Shown: piece after piece, positions 32,200 through 38,528 of the stretch | How positions within the stretch are numbered: position 1 is the stretch's first letter | How the letters are laid out: every line of letters begins with the position of its first letter | IMG/VR virus record: IMGVR_UViG_3300048592_000798 | Coordinates: 1 to 39,107 of that record | Source of the DNA: a virus | DNA: 39,107 bases | Strand: one strand, 5' to 3' | Made by a program: the position numbers and the translations under genes | Notes under the pieces: generated by a model | Seen by the model: the letters and a program-made list of their open reading frames with translations, nothing else | What the model was told of the DNA's origin: nothing | The model's database searches: none

Positions 32200-32421
32200 A
32201 TGAACAAACAGTTGTGGGTCGATCTGTGGCAGGAGATGGCCGACCATCTCCAGGCGGCGTTGCTGGCGATTGAGACGGCGCTGCTGGCCGGGCCGAACGA
32301 GGCGCTGACGCTGGCCCAGCGCGAGGCGCTGGCGGCCTGGGAGACGTTCGAGACGGCGGCGCGGCCGTATGCCCTGGGCCAGGGCGAGAACGGGCACGTG
32401 GGGCCACGGGAGGGTGTATGA
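32200..32421 (+). CDS. Hypothetical protein, first gene of FtsK-like unit
   Basis: A 73-residue protein starting at ATG 32200 after GGAGGCCGGGCCGG. It is helical: LWVDLWQEMADHLQAALLAIETALLAG and LTLAQREALAAWETFETAARPYAL. It ends four bases into the next gene (ATGA-type overlap), making it part of a three-gene unit with the membrane protein and the FtsK-like ATPase. No family is recognised. It may be a soluble partner of the ATPase, which is inference. Confidence 0.55.
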   Translation: MNKQLWVDLWQEMADHLQAALLAIETALLAGPNEALTLAQREALAAWETFETAARPYALGQGENGHVGPREGV

Positions 32422-32849
32422 AGCGACTGGGAGACCTCCTGAACCGCGTCCTGGTGGTGGGGCTGGTCGCCGTGGCCGTGGCCGTCTTCCTGGTGGGGCG
32501 CGAAGCGGTAGGCCGCGCGGCCGACTACAGGGAGATGACCGCGCCCAAGAGCCTGCACCAGCTCACCCTGGAGACGCGGGCCGAGCCGGAAGGTCGCGGC
32601 GGCGTGCTGCTCTTCGGCGCGGCGCTGGGCGTGGCGGCGCTGGCCTACGCCGGCGTGGTGGCCTTCGGCTTCCCGGCCGGGCGCGAGTTCGGCCGCTCCC
32701 TGGCCCGCCGCCGCAAGCGGGCGCGGCCCGCCCCTCCGGCCGGCTCCGGCCCGGCCCCCCTGCCCCTCGCCCCCCGGATGCGTGTCCTGCCCCCAGCCGA
32801 GACGGTGCGGTCGCTGCCGCCGGGGTACGAGGAGGGCCGCTATGAGTAA
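32418..32849 (+). CDS. Membrane protein paired with FtsK-like ATPase
   Basis: A 143-residue protein. Two membrane helices (VLVVGLVAVAVAVFLVG, about 11-27; GGVLLFGAALGVAALAYAGVVAFGF, about 60-84) enclose a short extracytoplasmic loop (AVGRAADYREMTAPKSLHQLTLETRAEPEGR, cut). The C-terminal tail is basic (RRRKRARP) and then Pro-rich, probably cytoplasmic. It overlaps both neighbours, and the next ATG starts inside its last codons, so it is probably made together with the ATPase and may form a membrane complex with it. Confidence 0.6.
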   Translation: MKRLGDLLNRVLVVGLVAVAVAVFLVGREAVGRAADYREMTAPKSLHQLTLETRAEPEGRGGVLLFGAALGVAALAYAGVVAFGFPAGREFGRSLARRRKRARPAPPAGSGPAPLPLAPRMRVLPPAETVRSLPPGYEEGRYE

Positions 32850-34557
32850 GACCATCCGCTCTATGCTAGGGACGGCTGTCGTACTGGCGCTCGTGGCCGT
32901 GGCCTGCGGCGGCGCGCCGGCGACGGGCGGCGCGCCGGATGTGAGTGGGCTGGATGTCCTCAAGGCCCAGTCAACGATCGACGCCTGGAACGCCATTCAG
33001 GCCACGGCCCAGACCGAGGCGCTGGCGGCCACGCGCCGGGCGGAGGAGGCTACGGCCCAAGCCGTGCAGCAGACGGCCGACGCGGCGGCGGCGCTGGCCA
33101 CGGGCACGGCCGTTGCCATCCAGGGCACGGTCGCGGCCCAGACCGAGGCGACGGCCGCCGCCCAGGCCACGGCCGGAGCCGTCGCCGCCCAGGCCACGGC
33201 CACGTGGGACGCCCTGATGCTCGACGCGCAGGCCGTGGCCATCCGGCAGACGGCCGACGCCGGGGCATACACCCTGTCGGCCACGGCCACGGCCGACGCG
33301 GCCATTGCCGCCTTCATGCGCCAGGAGGCGGACGCGGTGATCCGCGAGCGCAATGCCCAGGCGGCGCGGCGCGAAATGTGGAACAGTCTGGCCCCCTGGG
33401 TGGTCGGCGGCGTGGGGCTGACGGCCGTGGGCGTGGTCTTCCTGCTGGTGGGCGGCTACGTCATCCAGCAACTGCGGCAGTCCCGCCCCCAGCGAGCGGG
33501 GGAGATCGGGTTCGTGGTCTGGGGGCCACAGGGGCCGGTCGCCATCGCCGCGCCGCCGCCGCGGCCGCAGCTGACCGCCCGCGTCGAGCCGCCGGTGGAC
33601 GTCACGCCCGCGGCCGGGCCGGAGGCCGCGCCCATCCCCCTGCCGGTCATTGACAAGGGGCACATGCTCATCGCCGGCGAGACGGACAGCGGCAAATCGA
33701 CGGCCGCCCGCCTCATCGCCGGGCAGCGCGGCGACGTGCGCGTGCTCGACCCGCACTGGAACGGCCGCGACTGGGCCGGGCTGGAGGTCATCGGCGGCGG
33801 GCGGGACTTCGACGCCATCCGCGACTCGATGGACTCGCTGCGCGAGCTGCTGCGCGTCCGCTACAGCGAGCGACTGGACGGCCGCGACGACTTCGCGCCG
33901 CTGACCGTGTTCGTGGACGAGATGCCGGCCATTGTCGCCGCCCTGGGCCGCGACGTGCGCGACTTCTGGCGCGAGTGGCTGCGCGAGGGGCGCAAGGTGG
34001 GGCTGTTCCTGGTGCTGCTGACGCAATCGACCCGCGTGCGCACCCTGGGAATCGAAGGGGAAAAGGACGTGCTGGAGAACTTCGGCAACGTCCTGGTGCT
34101 GGGCAAGCTGGCCGTGGCCGAGCATCCCCGGCTGGTCGAGGGCATGGCCCGCCCGGCGGTGCTGCGAACGATGGGTAGCGCCCTGCCGGTTGTCATCCCC
34201 CACGTGCCGGACGGCGCGCGGCCGTCGGCGGCCCCCACCGCCGATGGGCCGCGGCCGGCCGCGGCCGACGTGCCGCCGCCCATCATCTACGCCACGACCG
34301 AGTGGCCGACGCGGCGCGAGGACGCGCCCATCGACCTCAACAACATCGACGGCCGCGCCCGGCAGCGGATCGTGGACGAATACCGGCGCACGATGGTCTT
34401 CCGGCAAGTGCAACTCAACCTGTTTCCGAACTACGCCGACGACGGCGGCCAGGCCGGGCAGGTCATCCGGCGCGTGCTGGCCGACGCGGGGATGATCGAG
34501 CGCGGCACGGACGGCCGCTGGCGTCCGACGGTCGAGGCGCTGGGCTACGAGGCTTAG
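32842..34557 (+). CDS. Membrane-anchored FtsK/TraB-like P-loop DNA translocase
   Basis: A 571-residue protein. Residues 1-22 look like a signal peptide with a lipobox-like AVAC (C22; Ala at -3 is less typical). Residues about 45-170 are an Ala/Thr/Gln-rich helical stalk (ATAQTEALAATRRAEEATAQA and similar). A membrane helix is at about 186-210 (WVVGGVGLTAVGVVFLLVGGYVI). The cytoplasmic ATPase follows: Walker A G279ETDSGK285ST, Walker B LTVFVD359E360MP, and LLTQSTRV as sensor region. C-terminal residues about 490-571 (RARQRIVDEYRR ... GQVIRRVLADAGMIERGTDGRW) look like a winged helix. This matches hexameric dsDNA pumps of the FtsK/TraB class, with an unusual outside stalk. A dense repeat array follows immediately. 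An alternative is a VirD4/HerA-like ATPase with another role. Confidence 0.75.
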   Translation: MSKTIRSMLGTAVVLALVAVACGGAPATGGAPDVSGLDVLKAQSTIDAWNAIQATAQTEALAATRRAEEATAQAVQQTADAAAALATGTAVAIQGTVAAQTEATAAAQATAGAVAAQATATWDALMLDAQAVAIRQTADAGAYTLSATATADAAIAAFMRQEADAVIRERNAQAARREMWNSLAPWVVGGVGLTAVGVVFLLVGGYVIQQLRQSRPQRAGEIGFVVWGPQGPVAIAAPPPRPQLTARVEPPVDVTPAAGPEAAPIPLPVIDKGHMLIAGETDSGKSTAARLIAGQRGDVRVLDPHWNGRDWAGLEVIGGGRDFDAIRDSMDSLRELLRVRYSERLDGRDDFAPLTVFVDEMPAIVAALGRDVRDFWREWLREGRKVGLFLVLLTQSTRVRTLGIEGEKDVLENFGNVLVLGKLAVAEHPRLVEGMARPAVLRTMGSALPVVIPHVPDGARPSAAPTADGPRPAAADVPPPIIYATTEWPTRREDAPIDLNNIDGRARQRIVDEYRRTMVFRQVQLNLFPNYADDGGQAGQVIRRVLADAGMIERGTDGRWRPTVEALGYEA

Positions 34558-34595
34558 TCGGATGCGCCGGGCGCATCGCGCGAGCATCCGACTAA
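34554..34595 (+). repeat. 12-bp inverted repeat spanning the FtsK-like gene stop
   Basis: TTAGTCGGATGC (34554-34565, contains the TAG stop) and GCATCCGACTAA (34584-34595) are perfect inverted repeats with an 18-base centre that itself holds GCGC...GCGC. Each arm contains one copy of the array unit (AGTCGG / CCGACT), so it is both a probable hairpin terminator and the left border of the array. Confidence 0.75.
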
Positions 34596-34815
34596 CCCGG
34601 CCGCCTGTCCCGACCGCGTCCGACTAACCCCGCCTCGCCCCGCCAGCCCGTCCGACTGACGGCCGCCGGGCGTCCGACTAGCCCCCTGCCCGCGTCCGAC
34701 TAACCCTCAAAAACCATCCGACCTGACCCTTCAGTCGGGTCTAGTCGGGCGTAGTCGGGCGTAGTCCCTTCCGACTGGGCCGCGCGCGGGCAGTCGGGCG
34801 GTATTCGTCGGATGC
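34554..34815 (+). repeat. Phased CCGACT repeat array (iteron- or clt-like)
   Basis: CCGACT occurs at 34588, 34620, 34652, 34674, 34696, and as CCGACC at 34718: spacings 32, 32, 22, 22, 22. The three best units read TCCGACTAACC. Then the orientation flips: AGTCGG at 34733, 34743, 34753 and as AGTCCC at 34763, every 10 bases. CCGACT follows at 34771 and AGTCGG at 34792. GTCGGATGC bounds both ends (34557-34565 and 34807-34815). The region is gene-free (34558-34905). Spacings of about 2 and 3 helical turns, then one turn, put sites on one face of DNA. It may be an origin, a centromere, or a recognition site for the neighbouring translocase. Confidence 0.85.
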
Positions 34816-34818
34816 AAC

Positions 34819-34859
34819 ATAAGCACCATGCCGCGTATAATACACAGCATGGTGCTTAT
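34819..34859 (+). promoter_or_regulatory. Promoter within a perfect 13-bp inverted repeat
   Basis: ATAAGCACCATGC (34819-34831) and GCATGGTGCTTAT (34847-34859) are perfect inverted repeats. The 15-base centre contains TATAAT (34836-34841). The -35 region is weak (near 34813). This is the look of a promoter whose -10 is flanked by repressor sites, controlling the antirepressor gene 47 bases on. It lies directly beside the CCGACT array. Confidence 0.7.
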
Positions 34860-34862
34860 CCA

Positions 34863-34888
34863 AAGGGTGGGTCATATGGCCCACCCTT
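34863..34888 (+). promoter_or_regulatory. Leader hairpin before antirepressor SD
   Basis: AAGGGTGGG (34863-34871) pairs with CCCACCCTT (34880-34888), a perfect 9-bp stem with an eight-base loop. The SD GGAGGG (34893-34898) begins five bases later. There is no T run, so it is likely an mRNA structure, not a terminator, possibly controlling translation of the antirepressor. Confidence 0.5.
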
Positions 34889-34905
34889 GCCCGGAGGGAA
34901 CGGCG

Positions 34906-35697
34906 ATGCAGGTGATGGTTCAGAAGGAAGTTGAGTTCTACGACGACCGGCTGACGGCTGTGCGGGCCGACGACGGCCGTATCTACGTTTCGGTCAATGA
35001 GGTCTGCGGCGTGCTGGGGCTGGATCGCAAGGCGCAGCAGCGACGCATCCGCGAGCATGACGTGCTGGGCGAGGGCGTGGCGGCGCTGGTCATTGACACT
35101 GCCGGCGGCCCCCAGTCGGTGCTGATGCTGCGCCACGACCTTGTGCCCTTGTGGCTGGCCGGGGTGCAGGGCCGCGCCGTGCGCGACGACGTGCGGCCGA
35201 AGCTGAAGACCTTCCAGCTTCGCGCCGCCCAGGTCTTGGCCGAGGCGTTCACCGACGGCCGCCTGACGGCCGAGGGGGAGGTGAGCGACGCGCTCTCAGG
35301 GGTCAGCGTAGAGACCGCTCAGGCGGTCGAGATTGCCCGCGCGGTCTTCGCCCTGGCGCGGGCGCAGGCGGCGCTGGAGGCGCGTCTGGGCGGCCGTCTG
35401 GAGGCCGTGGAAGGGCGTCTGGAAACGATCGAGGCGGCGATGGGCAACAAGGCGCGGCTCATCACCGAGGAGCAGGCCACCGCGCTCAGCCAGGCGGTCA
35501 AGGCCGTGGCGATGGCGCTTGGCAAGGCGTCGGGCCGCAACGAGTTCGGCCAGGTGTGGTCGAACCTCTACCGGCGCTATGGCGTCGCCGCTTACCGCCA
35601 GCTCCCGGCGCGACGGTTCGACGAGGCGATGAAGTGGCTTGACCAGTGGTACGCCGAGGCGACGGCCGCCGAGCCGGGCAACCCCCTGCCGTTCTAA
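34906..35697 (+). CDS. Phage antirepressor (P22 AR N-terminal type)
   Basis: A 263-residue protein. ATG 34906 is chosen because GGAGGG is seven bases upstream; a longer start at 34828 would lie inside the 13-bp repeat. Residues about 6-115 read VEFYDDRLTAVRADDGRIYVSVNEVCGVLGLDRKAQQRRI (cut), then VLMLRHDLVPLWLAGVQ and LKTFQLRAAQVLAEAF, the P22_AR_N domain. Residues 135-185 form a coiled coil (LEARLGGRLEAVEGRLETIEAAMG), and the C-terminus (FGQVWSNLYRRYGVAAYRQLPARRFDEAMKWLDQWY, cut) matches the ORF6C-type domain. It would bind the phage repressor and trigger lytic growth. Its own promoter appears tightly controlled. Confidence 0.85.
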   Translation: MQVMVQKEVEFYDDRLTAVRADDGRIYVSVNEVCGVLGLDRKAQQRRIREHDVLGEGVAALVIDTAGGPQSVLMLRHDLVPLWLAGVQGRAVRDDVRPKLKTFQLRAAQVLAEAFTDGRLTAEGEVSDALSGVSVETAQAVEIARAVFALARAQAALEARLGGRLEAVEGRLETIEAAMGNKARLITEEQATALSQAVKAVAMALGKASGRNEFGQVWSNLYRRYGVAAYRQLPARRFDEAMKWLDQWYAEATAAEPGNPLPF

Positions 35698-35708
35698 GGA
35701 CACCCATC

Positions 35709-35927
35709 ATGCGGCCGTTTGTGGACAACACGCTCTTCTATGGGGATAACCTGCCGATTCTGCGTGAGTATGTGGCGGCCGAGTCGGTGGACTTGATCTA
35801 TCTCGACCCGCCGTTCAACAGTAACCGGACGTACAATGTGCTGTTTCGGCAGGAGGGGGGACAGGATTCGGAGGCGCAGATCGCGGCGTTCGAGGACTCG
35901 GCTACTGAGTTGACCTCTGTCGGGTAG
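35709..35927 (+). pseudogene. Truncated DNA methyltransferase fragment
   Basis: The 72 codons encode NTLFYGDNLPILREYVAAESVDLIYLDPPF, with the DPPF catalytic motif of N4/N6 amino-methyltransferases, then NSNRTYNVLFRQEGGQDSEAQIAAFEDS, typical of the beginning of a site-specific DNA methyltransferase. It then runs into unrelated residues and a stop. Intact enzymes of this kind have at least 300 residues including an AdoMet motif absent here. The fragment is a remnant, or the first part of a gene interrupted by deletion. It could not methylate DNA alone. Confidence 0.7.
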
Positions 35928-35968
35928 CGTCTTCTGACACCCCTGCCCTGCTGCGCGTGGCGATGGCG

Positions 35969-35997
35969 AAAGCGGCCGATTGTTCGGCCGCTTTTTT
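35969..35997 (+). terminator. Intrinsic terminator
   Basis: AAAGCGGCCGA (35969-35979) pairs with TCGGCCGCTTT (35984-35994), loop TTGT, followed by further T to give six in a row (35992-35997). This is the clearest rho-independent terminator in the window, separating the antirepressor unit from the partition genes. Confidence 0.9.
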
Positions 35998-36019
35998 CAT
36001 ACAGGCGATTCTACGGGGA

Positions 36020-36078
36020 TTGACAATGAATTACTCATCTGCTAGACTGTTTGTAACATTGAGTAACCTTGTGTAAAC
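36020..36078 (+). promoter_or_regulatory. ParA promoter with operator/centromere-like repeats
   Basis: Perfect TTGACA (36020-36025) and TAGACT (36043-36048) are 17 bases apart. TTACTCA (36031-36037) and TGAGTAA (36060-36066) form an inverted repeat around the -10. GTAAC occurs at 36053 and 36063 and GTAAAC at 36073, exactly every ten bases. RHH-type partition proteins bind short repeats of this kind at the promoter of their own operon, which can double as the centromere. Confidence 0.75.
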
Positions 36079-36091
36079 GGAGATGAACGCG

Positions 36092-36943
36092 ATGGGAGTT
36101 GTAGTTGCAGTATTGACCGCCAAGGGCGGCACGGGCAAGACGACGACGGCCGTGAACCTGGCGCTTGGTCTGGGCCACCGGCTGGCTCACGAGGGCAAGG
36201 ATGATGACGTGATCATCATCGACTGCGACCCGCAGGGCAATGCGGGCGACTACCTGGGGGCGCACGCGCACATGTACCACCCCACCCGCAACCCGCAGGG
36301 CGCGTGCCTCAGTCGGGTGCTGAAGGGCGAGACGGCGGCGCTCGACGCGCTGGTCGAGGTGCGCGAGAACGTGTGGCTGCTGCCGGCGACACCGGCGCTG
36401 AATGAGGCGGTTGAGGACATTGCCCTGCTCAGCGCGACCAAGGCGGCCCGCGGCCGTCGGGCCGAGTCGCTGCGCGACGTGTTCAAGCGCCAGTTGGGGC
36501 CGCTGGTGCGCGAGGCGCGGTTCGTGGTGCTGGACTGCCCGCCCAATCCGGGACTCCTGGAAGTGCCCATCACCGACTTCGCCGACTTCGTTGTCTCGCC
36601 GGTGCAGCTGCAATACCTGAGCGTGATGGGCGTCATCCAGTTCGCCGAGTCGCTCAAGGCGCTGCGCGAGACGGAGAAGGTCAAGGCGCAGATCGCCTGT
36701 ATTGTGCCGTCGATGACTTCCCCCTACCGCGACGGCGAACCGCACCAGCTGGCCGAGCGGCAGATGCTGGCCGAGCTGGCCCAGGTCTTCGGCGCGAAGC
36801 GGATGAGTCCGGCGATTGAGCTGGGCGCGAAGGTCAAGGAAGCGCCCGGTATTCACCAGTCCATTTTCGAGATGGCCCCCGCGTCGCCCCAGGCGCGGGC
36901 CTACGGGCATCTGGTCAACAGGGTGTACGCCTATGGCAAGTAA
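36092..36943 (+). CDS. parA: ParA-family partition ATPase
   Basis: A 283-residue protein; ATG 36092 is preferred to ATG 36083 because GGAGA lies eight bases before it. It has the deviant Walker A K11GGTGKTT, Walker A' IIIDCDPQGNAG, and Walker B VVLDCPPNPG. It lacks the N-terminal HTH of larger ParA proteins, so it is of the small type (Ib), in which the partner protein, not ParA, binds the operon promoter. It would use the nucleoid to position plasmid or plasmid-prophage DNA. The next gene, overlapping by 11 bases, encodes an RHH protein. This pairing is strong evidence of an extrachromosomal state at some stage. Confidence 0.9.
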   Translation: MGVVVAVLTAKGGTGKTTTAVNLALGLGHRLAHEGKDDDVIIIDCDPQGNAGDYLGAHAHMYHPTRNPQGACLSRVLKGETAALDALVEVRENVWLLPATPALNEAVEDIALLSATKAARGRRAESLRDVFKRQLGPLVREARFVVLDCPPNPGLLEVPITDFADFVVSPVQLQYLSVMGVIQFAESLKALRETEKVKAQIACIVPSMTSPYRDGEPHQLAERQMLAELAQVFGAKRMSPAIELGAKVKEAPGIHQSIFEMAPASPQARAYGHLVNRVYAYGK

Positions 36944-37289
36944 GATGAAAGCGAAGCAGGCGGAGCGTGGAACGCCCGCGCGAGTGATAGGCAGTGCCAC
37001 GGCCGACCGGGGTTTCACGGCCGAGACGGCCGACGCGGTAACGTCATCGGCTATCCCCACGTCGCTCCAGGCCGGGCGCTTCGTGCGCAAGACCATCACC
37101 CTACTCCCGGCGCGACTAGCTCGCGTGGATCAGATTGCCGAGGAACTCAAGGCCGAGATAGAGGCGCGGACGGGAATGCCGTCGAGCGTTCCGCTGCTGA
37201 CGTTGTACCGCTGGCTCATCGACCAGGGCATCGCGGCCTACGAGCGCGGCGAACGGCCACCGCTGGAGAACCGGGCGCGTATTCAGTGA
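36933..37289 (+). CDS. RHH centromere-binding partner of ParA
   Basis: A 118-residue protein beginning at ATG 36933 inside the end of parA. The first 48 residues are basic and disordered-looking (ASKMKAKQAERGTPARV), as in ParG-type partners, where this tail stimulates ParA ATPase. Residues about 50-105 (RFVRKTITLLPARLARVDQIAEELKAEIE then SVPLLTLYRWLIDQG) have the strand-helix-helix order of RHH DNA-binding proteins. It would bind the GTAAC repeats upstream of parA, serving as repressor and centromere-binding factor. The role is assigned from position and fold pattern. Confidence 0.7.
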   Translation: MASKMKAKQAERGTPARVIGSATADRGFTAETADAVTSSAIPTSLQAGRFVRKTITLLPARLARVDQIAEELKAEIEARTGMPSSVPLLTLYRWLIDQGIAAYERGERPPLENRARIQ

Positions 37290-37296
37290 GGGACAT

Positions 37297-37608
37297 GTGA
37301 CCAACGATCACCAGATGACCCACGTTCCCGCGCCGTCGGCGGTTCAGGTGCCGCTGCCGCCGGCGCGCGCGGGTGACACGCTCTACCTGAGCGACCTTAT
37401 CCTCGCCCTGACGGCCGTCTACCGCGCCCACGGCGATGGGCCGGTAGCGACCCGCGACGCCCGCGAGGGCTGGGAGCGATCTCTGATTGCCGTCAGTCGC
37501 GCGGGCAAAGGCTACTATCTGCTGGACGGTGGCTTCGGCTTCCGCCCGCGAGAGCCGGAACCTGTACGCGAGGTGTTCCGGTTCCAGACCGGCGAGGAGC
37601 AGGGATGA
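37297..37608 (+). CDS. Hypothetical protein
   Basis: A 103-residue protein starting with GTG 37297 after GAGGGA. It has a Pro-rich start, then AGDTLYLSDLILALTAVYRAHGDGPVATRD, SLIAVSRAGKGYYLLDGGFGFRP and VREVFRFQTGEE. It has the look of a small alpha/beta phage protein. It ends in an ATGA overlap with the next small frame. No recognised family. Confidence 0.5.
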   Translation: MTNDHQMTHVPAPSAVQVPLPPARAGDTLYLSDLILALTAVYRAHGDGPVATRDAREGWERSLIAVSRAGKGYYLLDGGFGFRPREPEPVREVFRFQTGEEQG

Positions 37609-37739
37609 CCAACAAACAACCAGAGACGCCCCTGTCCCGGTCGCGGCGCTACTGCTGCCGGCCGGTAGCGTGCTGGGTGGCGTCCTGGCCCGGGCGCAAG
37701 ACGAACCGGAGAAGAACCCATGAGCGAACGCCCCCCTGA
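37605..37739 (+). CDS. Very small basic ORF (doubtful)
   Basis: Forty-four codons from ATG 37605 in an ATGA overlap with the upstream gene, with SD GAGCAGGG. The product is basic with Cys and Trp residues (RRYCCRPVACWVASWPG). It overlaps the next gene by 20 bases. Overlap and SD support translation, but codon use is poor and no homology pattern is recognised. Confidence 0.25.
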   Translation: MTNKQPETPLSRSRRYCCRPVACWVASWPGRKTNRRRTHERTPP

Positions 37740-38088
37740 GTATCACGACGGCCGTCCGGCCGCCCCTTCCCGGCAGGCGTATTCGACCACCAGCGTCCGC
37801 CTGCCGGTCGATGATCTGGACGCCTGGCGGGCGGTCAAGTGGCGCGAGGCGGTGGCGGCGGCCGTCGGCCGCCTGGCCGCCGACGGCGCTTTCGCGCCGG
37901 GCGACACGCTGCGGCTGGAGCAGGTCGCGCTGCCCAACGTCGTCGCCGAGGGGTGGCTGCAAGTCACCGCCCGCGTCGAGGTCGAGCGCGAGGGCGAGAC
38001 GCCGCCCGTCGCCGCGCCCCTGAGCGGTGCGCCTCCGACCCGCCCGAAGCCGGAGACATCCCATACAGAGGTTCGCGAGGGCTGGTAA
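37720..38088 (+). CDS. Hypothetical protein, tandem paralogue 1
   Basis: A 122-residue protein beginning SERPPEYHDGRPA, with a core DLDAWRAVKWREAVAAAVGRLAADGAFAPGDTLRLEQVAL and a Pro-rich C-terminus. The next gene shares both the opening and the core, so these are tandem copies. The core looks like a short helix plus beta hairpin (LDAWR..V..AV.RL...G.F.PGDTL.L). No known function. Confidence 0.6.
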   Translation: MSERPPEYHDGRPAAPSRQAYSTTSVRLPVDDLDAWRAVKWREAVAAAVGRLAADGAFAPGDTLRLEQVALPNVVAEGWLQVTARVEVEREGETPPVAAPLSGAPPTRPKPETSHTEVREGW

Positions 38089-38120
38089 TATCCCGGCCGA
38101 GCCGGAGGAGAAAGAGAAGC

Positions 38121-38519
38121 ATGAGCGAACAACCCCCTGAGTACGACGACGGCCGTCCGGCCCCGCTCGCCCCGCCGCCGGTAGGCGTGGCGCAGATTCC
38201 CTTTGCCAAGACCTTCGCCGGCGACGACGGCGACGCGCTGGACGCGTGGCGGCGGGCCGTGGCCGAGGCGGTGGACAGGCTCGTCGCCGAAGGCGTCTTC
38301 CTACCGGGCGACACGCTGGCGCTGAGTGGCGAGATAGGCCAGACCGGCCGCGTCATGGACAGGGGCGACTACCGGCAGGTGGTGGTGAATGGCGTCGTGG
38401 GCTTCGCCCGCGTCGAGGTGATGCGACCGGCCGCCGCCCCGCCCTGCGGCTGCTACACGTGCCGGATGCTGGCTGAGGTGTGGGATAACCCCGCCGACGC
38501 CGAGTACGATAACCTGTAG
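38121..38519 (+). CDS. Hypothetical protein, tandem paralogue 2
   Basis: A 132-residue protein starting at ATG 38121 after GGAGGAGAAAGAGA. It begins SEQPPEYDDGRPAP and contains ALDAWRRAVAEAVDRLVAEGVFLPGDTLALSG, matching the preceding gene. The C-terminal third differs (a CGCYTCRM segment with Cys residues that could bind metal). The nucleotide match over the first 45 or so bases of the two genes is high, suggesting recent duplication or gene conversion. Confidence 0.65.
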   Translation: MSEQPPEYDDGRPAPLAPPPVGVAQIPFAKTFAGDDGDALDAWRRAVAEAVDRLVAEGVFLPGDTLALSGEIGQTGRVMDRGDYRQVVVNGVVGFARVEVMRPAAAPPCGCYTCRMLAEVWDNPADAEYDNL

Positions 38520-38528
38520 AGGGAGCGT

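Noticed and set aside
34554-34815. CRISPR array
   Set aside because: Repeat units are only 6-11 bp, spacings vary from 10 to 32 bp, orientation flips, and no cas gene is near.
34828-34905. Longer start for the antirepressor at ATG 34828
   Set aside because: It would begin inside the 13-bp inverted repeat and at the -10, has no SD, and adds residues not belonging to the P22_AR_N domain.
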